From assembly GCA_010093485.1 (NCBI GenBank), contig MU001505.1, positions 213,375-277,374 on the forward strand: a stretch of 64,000 bases of DNA, given 5' to 3'. Made by a program: the position numbers and the translations under genes. Positions within the stretch are counted from its first letter, which is position 1. Every line of letters begins with the position of its first letter. The stretch is from Karstenula rhodostoma CBS 690.94. Lineage: Eukaryota > Ascomycota > Dothideomycetes > Pleosporales > Didymosphaeriaceae. The notes beneath the pieces were generated by a model. It did no database searches and was not told where the DNA came from. It was given only the letters and a program-made list of their open reading frames with translations. Of the stretch, positions 54,635 through 64,000 are shown one piece after another.

Positions 54635-55056
54635 TCACTTCTTCTCGGTCTTCTTGGCATCGGCTACACACGTGTCAGCGCATCGCATTCAAGGCATCCA
54701 CAGCACTTCTCCTCCGCAGAACAACCCTCCGCAGAGCCAAAAGTTTGGATCCAGGAGTACTCACCAGCAGCTTGCTTAGCGCGCATGATAGCCGCCGTGT
54801 CCTCTTTCACCTTGGCAAATCCCGCTCCCGTCAACTGCGCGCATTAGTCCCTCTCCCTCTTCCCACTCCTTTCCTCAGCGACGTACATTAGTTCCCTTTT
54901 TCTGCACACACACACTCGTCAGCAAGCCATCCACACGCGTGGCGGGGCTCGGAGCCGTGGCTGATACGCCCCGGTGCGAACGAGCGAACGTACCTTGCCG
55001 GCCTGCTCCTTGAGGTTCTTCTCGCGGGCTTTTTCGCGCTGGTTGCCACGGGCCAT
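54635..55056 (-). CDS. SERF/4F5-like small basic protein
   Basis: Four exons: 55056-54994, 54901-54887, 54834-54765 and 54663-54635 (introns 92, 52 and 101 nt), giving 58 residues. The N-terminus MARGNQREKAREKNLKEQAG is the 4F5/SERF signature, and the rest is Lys/Ala-rich ending AADAKKTEKK. SERF proteins are small disordered basic proteins that in animals and yeast promote amyloid assembly of other proteins and bind RNA in the nucleolus. The second exon is 15 nt (KKGTN). Coding is only 177 nt in 422 bp of gene, so it is easily missed. All phases agree. Possible fungal paralogue naming is not attempted. Confidence 0.82.
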
Positions 55057-55605
55057 GGCGTCGGCTTGTCTGCAGACGGGAGTGCAGTAGTGGAGGCTGT
55101 TTGGGTGTGAGGGCAGAGAGGGTGCGCAGTGCGGTGTGGCAAGGAGAGGATTGAGGGTGCAGGGTGTCAGCGCGGTTGAGGTTCGACAAAAATAGCGCCC
55201 GAGGGGTCTGGACGCGCGAATTGGAGCGCGGAGGGTGCGGAGTGGGGCCGCAGCTGCTACTGGCGCGCCCACGTGGATGGAGGACGACGCCTACTGTGAA
55301 TGTTGAGGGGTGCGACCTGTTGTTTTTTCTTCTGTCACTGATTTTGGTGTTTCTTCTGTGAGCACTGTTGTATTTTTTCACCTCGCAAATTATGCATCTT
55401 TCGACCAGCCTTGTGTCTGCATGACACGCGTCCTGCGTCGTAAAGATCGCACTTTCTCGCAAACAGGAGATGTCCATCAACACAAGGATACCCGCGCATG
55501 CCATATAACCCAGGAGGGGATTAGAATTAGAATACATATATTACATGGCTGACTAGTAATACACTCCATTTGTTCTCCTTCTATCCAGTACAGAATCCAC
55601 CCAGT
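55057..55605. other. Intergenic, SERF-like gene promoter side
   Basis: 549 bp. Minus-strand frames up to 220 codons overlap this stretch but have no protein character. Includes a (CT/GT)-rich patch near 55330. Nothing recognised. Confidence 0.45.
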
Positions 55606-57186
55606 TCAACACTGCATCTTGAACAGCTTCATCCTCTCTTCAGGATAATCCTCGAACCTCTCCCCGTCCACAAACCGATACATTGTAGTATCATTCCCCA
55701 TAATAACCTGCGCCAAGCAATCCTCCGCCAGCTTGCCCTCCTTGTACCACTGCTTCAAAACCTCCTTCAGCAAATACTCCGCAACCCACATCTGCTTTGT
55801 GCCCAACCAGTTCGCATCGCTGATCTGGCTCCACGACATATCCGGGTCGGGAAGGGGCATGAGATGCAGCGCTGCAAGCACGTTGTTGGTTGTCTTGGTC
55901 GGGTCTTTGGCGACCACGAGCCGCGAGTCGTGGATCCACGTCGCCTCGCCGTCCAGCGTGGCTGTCATCTCGCCCTCGTCGCATACCTTCGCGGCCTCCA
56001 TTGTCGCAGATTCGGTGTAGTCACCACACTTTGGCCAGACATCCTCCAACGGCGTTGCCACAATCAACGCAGCGCCGACAATCTCCCCATGGTGTCTCTT
56101 GGGGTCTCGACTTCGCAACATTCTTAACGGTTTGGTTACCTTAGGGTCCGCGAATTTCCTAGAGACTTCGTACACTGTAGCTTCGACGTCTACTTCTGGT
56201 TGAAAGTGATACTCTGGCTTGGTCTCAAAACGACGTACAACAAGCAGTCGCGTAGGCTCTGCGCAAGCGTTGCCTTCATCCCACACCGTACATCCCAGAT
56301 GTTTTATGTACAAGCTTCGCAGCACCCACTCAAACATGACGCCCCGAAATGTGCCCATAGGCAGGGCACCGCCAGCCTCGCGCAAGCTTCGCGAAGCCTC
56401 GTCGAGCTTATTCTTGAATTCAGCAGTTTTGCTATCGAGCGCTGTGATGGTCGGTTCCACTTTCTCAGGCCGGAACCTGCACCACACCGCGTCCCCGCCG
56501 ACAAACACCCGGCAAACAACGTGCTTCACATTGCATTCTTTAAGCCCTTCCGAGAGCGCGAGCAGTATGTGACGCTTCGCCTCTTCCATCACCTGACTAC
56601 CGAGCCACGCCCCCGGTGTCACATCCGCATCCGCGGGCAAGTTGACGACCATGACGAGTGAGTGCAGGACGCCCGTGAAGTCGTCGTCCAGCACTATTAT
56701 ATCGCGACAGGTGTGTAGTGAGCAGGTGCCGTCTTCCAGCGGATAACGGCCCTCGTTCATCTCTTCAATCGTTCCCGCTCTCGCGCACTCGGGATAGAGC
56801 GCATCGATGTGCCGCCGCACGCGCTGTTGCATCGTCTCTTTTTGTGCCTCCTCGCTGTCGGGCGTGCTGAGTTGGGCTGCCCATGAATCGTCGACTTGCC
56901 AGGTTCTCTGCACTTCCGAAGCTGCATTTGTCTGCCTGATCCAGGGCAGTACTGCATCGCTGACGACAGACGCGAAATAACGCTTGTGGTGATGCGGTAT
57001 ACTTTGGATCGAGCCATTGAGGCGATAGCGCCAGTGCCGCTCTCCCAGGCAGAAGATCGACTGTGGAGACGACGTCCGTGGTCTTTCACCAGTAGAATAA
57101 TTTCTCAAAGCGGAAGTGGACGTTCGGCACAGGGAGTAAGCCTTCAGGTAAGGCGAACCCGCCCGTCCAACAATAGAAACCCGCAT
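55606..57186 (-). CDS. Uncharacterised, possibly mitochondrial protein
   Basis: Single exon, 526 residues. The N-terminus MRVSIVGRAGSPYLKAYSLC with several Arg/Ser and no acids for 30 residues resembles a mitochondrial presequence. The rest is a soluble alpha/beta-looking protein, with blocks DIIVLDDDFTGVLHSLVMVV, VVCRVFVGGDAVWCRFRPEK and IHDSRLVVAKDPTKTTNNVL. I do not recognise a family. Composition and codon use look like neighbouring real genes, and a frame of this length does not arise by chance here. Confidence 0.75.
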   Translation of the reverse strand: MRVSIVGRAGSPYLKAYSLCRTSTSALRNYSTGERPRTSSPQSIFCLGERHWRYRLNGSIQSIPHHHKRYFASVVSDAVLPWIRQTNAASEVQRTWQVDDSWAAQLSTPDSEEAQKETMQQRVRRHIDALYPECARAGTIEEMNEGRYPLEDGTCSLHTCRDIIVLDDDFTGVLHSLVMVVNLPADADVTPGAWLGSQVMEEAKRHILLALSEGLKECNVKHVVCRVFVGGDAVWCRFRPEKVEPTITALDSKTAEFKNKLDEASRSLREAGGALPMGTFRGVMFEWVLRSLYIKHLGCTVWDEGNACAEPTRLLVVRRFETKPEYHFQPEVDVEATVYEVSRKFADPKVTKPLRMLRSRDPKRHHGEIVGAALIVATPLEDVWPKCGDYTESATMEAAKVCDEGEMTATLDGEATWIHDSRLVVAKDPTKTTNNVLAALHLMPLPDPDMSWSQISDANWLGTKQMWVAEYLLKEVLKQWYKEGKLAEDCLAQVIMGNDTTMYRFVDGERFEDYPEERMKLFKMQC

Positions 57187-58303
57187 TGGAGTTGAATAAC
57201 GCAGTTACATCAGGAGCTGCGTGAAGGAGACAGTTACTCAAGGGATGAGCATTGTCGATGAAATTGGGATTTGGCCTGCGGCACAGCATTCGCGTATTAG
57301 TTACTGGAGCTGCTGGGATCCTCTACCTTCCCTGCGCGGCTAAGACCAGGGATATAACCGGCTAAACCAATCGATGCGCGCGGGTTTTGGGGGCCGTGAA
57401 CGCAAATGGGACCAGTTCGCGAAACGTGGGGATATGTGAGGCTATAAACACGCCGACGGGTTTTCTAACTAACAATCAGAGGTATCATGCTGTTGCGATG
57501 TCGTTAAGGCGACTCGACCGCTTCGCTCGCATGACGGGCGGCGGAATGGTAATGTGTTTTAGTGCTGCGATATTAGAATAAGGAGACATGCTTGTAAGAA
57601 GGATAGGGGCTCCTCGTTGGGGGCTTTGGTAACGCGGAATAGCTTCGTTTATCCACTTACAACGCTTCGTGTTGTGTTACTTTTGAGCGGCAATCGTCGC
57701 ATGTTTTGTCTATTGCTTTACGGGACATCACTTTGTGATTCGTGTTGACAATCAGGAAATCATAAATTATAAGGGGTAGCTAGTTGTACAATAGTACGTA
57801 CTCTCCTATGAGCTATAGTATAGATATACCAATGCATTATCTTCAAATGTGACACTTCGCGCGCTTTTGCAAGCCGCGGCAAAGCGCAGTACAAAAACTC
57901 AGTAGGGTACCAAAAACACATATATTTCAAAAACGCATCATCTTAATCGTGTAACTTATTGTAGCGCTCGGAGGGAGATAAACTCATACGGCGAGATCTG
58001 ATTTTCTGGGCGGCGGCATGGGAGTATGCGCTGTTACGCTCCGGCCCCTTCGCGACGCAGTTGCTTGTGCTGTTGAGCTGTTGATCCCACGAGAGAGGAA
58101 CCTGGCGGAGGAATGCGGACGACATCGTCGTCAATGTTCTTGCACCGTCACGCCGAGACGTGTTTTCTATGGGCCCCGTGGAGTATTGTGAGTCTCGAAG
58201 GTTTTCACCAATGCATTGCCCACACCAGAGCGATACGCAACGGAAGACTACAGGCTTACTGCAGTAGATTGCATCTCTACCAAAATGTATCTATGCAGCT
58301 GAT
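57187..58303. other. Gene-poor stretch with repeat copy 3
   Basis: 1.1 kb. AT-rich around 57750-57850 (CCTATGAGCTATAGTATAGA). No gene supported; holds repeat copy 3 at 57844-57914. Confidence 0.55.
57844..57914 (+). repeat. Dispersed 71-bp repeat, copy 3
   Basis: 71 bp from CAAATGTGACAC to GGTACCAAA, the same length as copy 2 with no gaps and about 57 of 71 positions identical by hand count. No matching direct repeats are seen at its flanks, so it is probably older or its duplication has decayed. Confidence 0.8.
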
Positions 58304-59068
58304 TCAGTCTCCTGCTCTCCTCCAGAAGTCACTATCGTTATCAATATCGTATTCATCGTCATATCCGTAGTCCTCAAGACTATAGTCACCATCACTGTCC
58401 CCCAAATTCCCATCCCAATCGAAATCAAATTCGACCCCCAGCTCCACCAGCTGTTCCGTTTCACTGACCGTCCAACCAATCTTTTCCATCTCCTTTCTTA
58501 TGTAGTCACTCGCGCCATCCTTGTATACTTCAACAATAACCTTTTCAAGAGCCGAGAAGGCTCGGAAGCGGGAGTCGACCAGTGTGAACGCTTCAGTTAC
58601 AGTTTTGGGACAGTCAAGATCATCGAGCTCTACTACCATGTCACTCGTGCTGTACAATGATGTAGTCATCGTCCGTAGATTGGAGCAGCGTTCGCGAATC
58701 GTGTCGAGAATGCGAGTGCTTTCGTCATGAAGGGCGAAATGGTGTAGATCAAGACTGCTGAAGCTGGGGAAGTCGAGGACGATATGTCGTATGAAATTCG
58801 CATTGTCTTGGCCGATTTTGTGGATAAATGAACTTATCCGATTGAGGTCGCAATCGGTGAAGTTGAAGTGGTTTTGGGCGTAGAGTATGGAGATGGCTTC
58901 TCGAGAGACTGTCTTGTTCGCAAGAAGTAGGCCCGTGGTGATTGCGCCGGTGGGGGATGTTATCTTCCAGGGCGTTTCTAGGCATGGGATGGTATCTTCG
59001 AGTACTAATAGTTGCTCATAAATGTCGTTGCGGATCTCACTGGGGAGATGCAGAAAGCTTGTCGGCAT
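58304..59068 (-). CDS. F-box-like protein, uncharacterised
   Basis: Single exon, 254 residues. The start MPTSFLHLPSEIRNDIYEQL is the LPxEIRNxIY pattern of a very large fungal F-box-like/2EXR family. Next come VSREAISILYAQNHFNFTDC and the cysteine-containing helix RILDTIRERCSNLRTMTTS. The C-terminus is an acidic tail (DDEYDIDNDSDFW). F-box proteins recruit targets to SCF ubiquitin ligases, but in this fungal group neither Skp1 binding nor targets are known. Confidence 0.8.
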   Translation of the reverse strand: MPTSFLHLPSEIRNDIYEQLLVLEDTIPCLETPWKITSPTGAITTGLLLANKTVSREAISILYAQNHFNFTDCDLNRISSFIHKIGQDNANFIRHIVLDFPSFSSLDLHHFALHDESTRILDTIRERCSNLRTMTTSLYSTSDMVVELDDLDCPKTVTEAFTLVDSRFRAFSALEKVIVEVYKDGASDYIRKEMEKIGWTVSETEQLVELGVEFDFDWDGNLGDSDGDYSLEDYGYDDEYDIDNDSDFWRRAGD

Positions 59069-59842
59069 ATTGCTGGTCGGAGGGTGCGGGGGAGGGATGA
59101 ATTTGTTGGTGCGGTGGATACTTTCGTGGATTTATTCGAACTGAATGTTACACACAATAAAGCAGGAATGCATGCCACTCAGCAAACGGTCAACGCGTAA
59201 TTACGGTCTCACAGCAGGGGACCTACATTCTGCACCGTCTACACGGCAGGTATTGCAAGCAGTATCGAAAGGTATTCTCTTGTCGTATGATGTCTAATGA
59301 GCTCGCCTCTTCGGCGCGATTAAGGATTAACACCAAGTTGCCAAGCTCATCTATCCCGGTGGCACAGCATCCTGCAGCAAGTAGGACAGACCATTTTTCG
59401 CCTGTTACGACGTTCCAACAATGCAATGCTTAGCCTAAGTTGCCTGCGATAGGGCATATGCTCTCACATGCCAATTCAATTCAAGTCGGGCAGTTTTCGA
59501 GTCGTTTGATATTTCGAGCAACGATGCAAGGATAAGCACGAGGTCTCTCAGTATCGACACTGAACGAAGCAAGGGTGTGCACAAGCTCGTTCCATACAAA
59601 TTTTATCGAGCGCGACTCCTCTCACACAATGAATGCCGTCTCGGGAGCTCATGTTACACCACACAAATCTTGTCTCAAACTGTCAACAAAGAACCTTGAA
59701 AGCTTGTGCCGGCCCCGCTTCATCCTGACGAGAATTCTTTGTTCCATTTGTCGTTCCGGTCTTCGTTTGTTCGCACAATTCGCGACAAAACACCGTTTCT
59801 GCCATTGCTAGCCTTCAACGTCCCTCTCAACTACATACCAAT
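59069..59842. other. Intergenic, divergent promoters
   Basis: 774 bp between the F-box-like gene and the next plus-strand gene. Short frames only; the last 50 bases are a CA-rich leader. Confidence 0.5.
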
Positions 59843-60515
59843 ATGACATTCACAACAAATTCAGACAAGCCAGATGCGAAAACTACACCTAACGATCGTG
59901 CGTCGATCGTCTCCAGCGCGAAAATGCACCTGGGCATTTCCCTCGCAGTAAGTACAGTTTTACACAGACAGTCATGCTCCTACAATAACATCCGCGTAGC
60001 AAGTAATCCATCTCAAGGAAACAGATGCCGTACCCAAGGAGATCTCCGACGCGATTACCCTACTCCATGACACTATCACCAAGCCTTCCGCCGCAGTGCC
60101 GCCATCAGCCTCCTTCGAGATTCAGAGTCCTCCTGTTAGTGTCCCTGTGACGCGTAGCCATATGCCCGGCAATCACAACGGCGTTGTCGCACGACCTGGC
60201 GACCGCGTAATCGTGTATGGGTGGGCTAAAAATGGCAGTGAAGCCATAGCGTACAACGCGCGGAACGACACCACCGGGCGCATCCCGACATTGGTACTTG
60301 ACGTGGTTCATCAGGAGCCAGTTGAGACAAAGCTATACATGGTTGCAGCAGACCAACCATTCACTTCTGAGCTCAAAGTGACATTGAAGGCAGGAGACTT
60401 TATCAGGATGTGGAATTGCGTGCATGGCCCGAACGTCTGGTCGGGGATGTGTTTTAATCTGGCTTCGGGTCAGATTGGGAAGTATTCTAGCCTTCCGATG
60501 AAGTTTGTGGAGTGA
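59843..60515 (+). CDS. Uncharacterised small beta-rich protein
   Basis: Exons 59843-59947 and 60000-60515, 52-nt intron with GTAAGT donor, phase 0, 206 residues. No signal peptide. N-terminal third is helical (AKMHLGISLAQVIHLKET, ISDAITLLHDTITK), then a beta-rich part (VVARPGDRVIVYGWAKNG, TLVLDVVHQEPVETKLYMVA, VTLKAGDFIRMWNCVHGPNV). No family recognised; possibly lineage-restricted. Confidence 0.68.
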
Positions 60516-60941
60516 GAATGCACATATCATGTAAACGCTCCAAAATTCTCCACCAGTGCGCAGAAGTCAGTAAAGCAAGGATCAGGATTGTTCCGTCTAC
60601 TCATCCTGCATCGCGTTCTTGATATCTTCTTATCGACACACTTTCCTGTTTTTCTCAGTCTGCGCTTTCCAAATCAAGGTGTAATACCCGATTACCCGCC
60701 AGCACTCCACCTCCTACCACACATAAATCCACGTCCTGCTACTATCTCTTTGGACCATCCTACCAATCACGCGTCCCCATGGTCTATATCTACCTGCAGC
60801 TCACCACCCACTTTCATTTCGACCCATGTCTACCCCAGATTCCCGCACCGCAGATTCTCCGTCCCACATGCAGTCCCTACATAATGCCCGTCTCTAACGC
60901 TCAGTTACTGTGTACCTGGTGAATCGCAAGCCCACGCGTCC
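60516..60941. other. Intergenic, nothing recognised
   Basis: 426 bp, CT/CA-rich toward 60942. No gene or repeat recognised. Confidence 0.5.
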
Positions 60942-62418
60942 ATGCCCAGCATGAAGCTCCCGCTCGTCCTCGTCCTCGTCCTAGCGCACAACACCTTCGC
61001 CGTTCCGCCCCCCTCACCCCGCCAGGCGTCCGCACCAGCCACATACACCGCGAACCCCAGCATCGGCGGCGGCGCGAACTTCGTCGCGGAGTCTGCGCAT
61101 TTTCGCGTGTACGGAACAGGCGTTTCGGCGGGCGATGCGGCAACGAGTCTGAAGATTATGGAGGCGGCGCATCAGTGTTTTGTCGTTGAGCAGGGGTGGC
61201 GGACACCTGGTATATTTCCCTCTTCCTGCCTTCTTTTCTTGAACTGTAGACAATGACATACATGGATAGAAGTGATCGTGCTGACATGTGTATTCACAGG
61301 CCTGTCTACCAAAACCGGTGGCGTAGGCCACGAAGTCGGCCCGTGGTACAAGATGAACATCTACGGCGTGAAGGAGAGCGAGATCCCCGGTGCTGCGGCG
61401 CAGACGTGGACGGATAGCAATGCGGGCCTGGAGTTCTTGAAGGTAGTGCCTAAGTACATCGTCGAGGCGAGCGTCGTGGTGCACGAATTCGGCCACGCGA
61501 TGCATTACAGTGAGGAGAACTGGGTCGATCAAACGCGGTACTTGCCCTTCCTTGCCCTTCCCTTCCTTCTCACCACCTTTGCTAATCGAAACAAGAACCG
61601 GCGCATGGTGGGAAACAATAGCGAATTTCATCGCAGACACATACATCTCGACGCCCCTCTGCACTTCCGCAAAAACAGCCTCCAACCTCCCCTCCACCCC
61701 CGGCGCCTCTATCATCGACTTGAAAAAAGTCATAGGCAACTCCTTCCAAGTCCTCGTCGACGGCACCTCAGGCACAGGGAACTACTACCAAGCCTGGCCC
61801 TTCCTGTCCTACATCACCGCCAATCCGGATGCGTACCCCGGCCTGGGGAAAGCCGTGTTGCTCGACATGATAAGGAAATACCAGACGGGCAGCAATGAGA
61901 CGCCGCTGCACACTTTGGCACGGCTGCTCAGCGCGGCATCGGGGAGCACCGTGAGCGTGCAGAAGGTGGTGGGGCGGTACTGGGCGCGTATGGCGTACGT
62001 GGACATTGGGCACGCCGCAGCAGCCACAGCGTTCGCGAGTCAAAGAAACGGCTTAAACTACGCGAATCTCGATTCGAACGGTGGGGGGAAGTACACCGTG
62101 AAGACGGCTAGGGCGCCGCGGTATATGGGGGCGAATATCATACCGCTGAAGGCGTCGGCGTCGGCGGGGACAGTGAAGGTGGCGATTACGGCAAGCACGA
62201 GTACGTATGCTGCCACACTGGTGGTGAAGGGGGGTGGTGGCACGCGGTATGTGGATGTTGTTAATGGAAATGCGAGCGTGGCGCTGGCGAGTGGGGAGGA
62301 GGTTAGTCTCGTGGTGGCGAACACGCCGGCGTTGGTGCTATATGATCCGTTCAGTATTCCGACAGAGTTGAACAAGGGCTTGACATATTCTGTGCAGATT
62401 ACAGGGGCTACTGTATGA
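60942..62418 (+). CDS. Secreted DUF6055 metalloprotease-like protein
   Basis: Exons 60942-61209, 61300-61537 and 61596-62418 (introns 90 and 58 nt), 442 residues. Signal peptide MPSMKLPLVLVLVLAHNTFA (or from the second ATG at 60951). The central domain holds a zinc-peptidase HExxH motif, HEFGH at residues 151-155 in VVVHEFGHAMHY, and the family block TGAWWETIANFIADTY, whose Arg codon spans intron 2. The C-terminal part is Gly/Ala/Ser-rich and beta-like, ending in a TGA. DUF6055 proteins are found in fungi and bacteria and are presumed extracellular metallopeptidases; no substrate is established. Intron 2 needs an AAG acceptor to keep the conserved frame. Confidence 0.85.
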
Positions 62419-62679
62419 TAGAGCGGGTATTGGGATGCGAGAATGGAACTTGTGTGATGGAATGTATCTGTTTGATGGGAAATTGTATTTAACTAGTTAA
62501 AAGCTTACAGCGAGATACAGATCGAAACCGCGTTGAGAATACGGTTTGTCCTCCACCAAATCTGCATTTCGTAACGCCGTGAGCCTAGATCGTGAACACG
62601 ATGAACCAGAAACGCCATGCTCGACGCAATGCCTGCTAAGGATGCTAGAAAGTGGTCTTGGTATCTGTTTGCGCTACTT

Positions 62680-64000
62680 TTATAGCTTAGCTTTGGCTTC
62701 AGGCCCCGGAGCGCTTGCTTCCTTGTTCAAAGTGACGTTACCATTGGCCGGGCTGTCACCAAAGAAAATGACTTCGACAGTCAGATCATCCCTGTTATCG
62801 TTAGCGAGTTGTCATCGTTTTGATATCATATCTTCATACCTGTATCGCCTAGAGAAAGGACTCGGCAATGTCAGAAGAGCAGACAGCTGATCCTGGTCTT
62901 TACCGCCAAGTGCATTTCGGACAAGATGCGTAGCCGCATTCTTATCTTCAACGACAAAACGCTCGTTCATAGACGTCTTCGTGCCCCATTGCTGCTGTCG
63001 GATCGGTGCCCGTTGGCCCTCCTGCTTCGAAGAGCTCTTGTCCTCCACAGGCAGACCCTTCTGGCCACCCGTCCAGCTCTTCAACCATGATTGAGTTTGG
63101 GAGTTTTGGCTGCCATTCGATCCACCTTGGGCATCCAACCACTGTCCAACAAGTCCGACGACTTCTTCGTTGGTCAGCATTTCCCACAGACCGTCGGTAG
63201 CCATAACCACAAAGTCACCCTTCTCAGGTTCTACTTTCGTGGTCGTAATAATGGGTTCTGCGGTGACATAAGGAGGTGTTTTCAAAAGTGAGTTGGCACT
63301 ACGAGCAAAGTAAGACTTCTTCAACTCTTGAGTAGTTTGGAGTGACCATTTGTAAGAAGCGTCGCCAAAAGCACGAGACGGCTCGAGACCACCCAAAATA
63401 CGGCCATTCCTGACCACATTGGGCTCTCCTGGATGTTCTGCGCGTAACCGCTCGGCTTCACTGACAGTGCCACCGGTCTGGTCTTCTGAGAGAGGCGAGG
63501 CAGTCCATTTGCCATTAGAGCCACGACGTCCCAGTACAGCACGGGAGTCACCGGTGCATGCAACCCTCAGCAGCTTTGACCTGCTGTCGTAGAACGAAAG
63601 CAAAGCGCATGATCCAGACAGTGCAGGCGCCAAGAGCTCAGCAGCGGCAACCTTGGACTGAGCCTTCTTGAGCTTCTTCACTGACTCATGAACAATCTCA
63701 TCGTCCAGGCGCACGAAGCCAGTCTTGATAGCCTTGTCAACGGCCTCCGGGGTCGGGAAGCGGAGCTCAGGATCCTGGAGTGCGGAGGTGTAGGTCGTGT
63801 TGAGTTCGCGTGCGACGAAGGAAATGAGCGTCTGGCGGAGCTTTGCCGATGTTACCCAGCCGCTGTCAATTTGTTAGCCGGGACATTTCATATGACAGGC
63901 AGAGTATGCACCTGTGACCGTCAAAGACACCCCAGAACATCCAGTCTGTGGATGAAGAGCCATTATCCGCGGCTACAAGATTCTGTGGCACCTCAATGAT
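62680..64000 (-). CDS. PTC5: Mitochondrial PP2C-type phosphatase Ptc5-like, 5' partial
   Basis: Minus-strand gene running off the right edge. Visible exons: 64000 (open) to 63912, 63862-62840 and 62791-62680; introns of 49 and 48 nt. PP2C motifs: GVFDGHSGW assembled across the upstream intron, ACTGDSRAVLG, VVMATDGLWEML and, across the last intron, RRYRDDLTVEVIFFG. Ptc5/PDP-type proteins dephosphorylate and activate pyruvate dehydrogenase E1 alpha in mitochondria; the insert LKSYF...PPYVTAEP and the tail are characteristic of that subgroup. The stop is at 62682-62680 (GPEAKAKL end). The N-terminal mitochondrial targeting part lies outside the window. Confidence 0.9.

Overview
The window looks like a gene-dense contig from a filamentous ascomycete, most likely a Dothideomycete. 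Genes sit on both strands with gaps of 0.2-1.2 kb. Most coding sequences are cut by short introns (about 43-130 nt; GT...AG with GTAAGT/GTGAGT-like donors), and leaders are CA- or pyrimidine-rich. The protein set is fungal: GH76 mannanase, DUF7580 and ULD-type proteins, a DUF6055 protein, fungal Ndc1, and fungal BTB paralogues. I rebuilt exon structures by hand from reading frames, splice signals and family conservation. Gene spans therefore include introns, and exon coordinates are given in the evidence.

Layout. 1-3.3 kb: 3' part of a JmjC/zinc-finger chromatin protein. 3.3-8.6 kb: gene-poor, with a 174-bp MITE-like element with perfect 36-bp inverted ends, a small orphan gene, and a membrane-protein gene broken by three in-frame stops. 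8.6-14.7 kb: secreted GH76 enzyme, then a divergent pair encoding a C2H2/coiled-coil/ULD protein and a DUF7580 protein. 15-30 kb: mostly housekeeping genes (PEX19, UBC9, PAB2, a voltage-gated proton channel, CEX1/SCYL1, a SurE-like phosphatase, NDC1, a PEP12-type syntaxin). 30-34.4 kb: accessory stretch with a nonsense-broken BTB-tail relic, a kinase with altered motifs, a small orphan gene and copy 1 of a dispersed repeat. 34.4-39.7 kb: MVD1/ERG19, a cytochrome c heme lyase and SEC23. 40.9-48.7 kb: cluster of five BTB genes, one lacking its BTB core and carrying repeat copy 2 in an intron, with one membrane-protein gene in between. 49.6-64 kb: NOP15-like RRM protein, SMN, secreted cupredoxin-like protein, SERF-like protein, a possible mitochondrial protein, repeat copy 3, an F-box-like protein, an orphan gene, a DUF6055 metalloprotease-like protein, and a PTC5-type PP2C running off the right edge.

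The essential genes cover secretion (SEC23, PEP12), the nuclear pore (NDC1), peroxisome biogenesis (PEX19), SUMO conjugation (UBC9), RNA metabolism (PAB2, CEX1, SMN, NOP15) and mitochondria (heme lyase, PTC5). They show no operon-like logic beyond shared divergent promoters. The unusual biology lies in the accessory parts: the BTB expansion, the DUF7580/ULD pair, a 71-bp three-copy dispersed element and the nonsense-riddled genes. I found no tRNA, rRNA or CRISPR signal I could defend.
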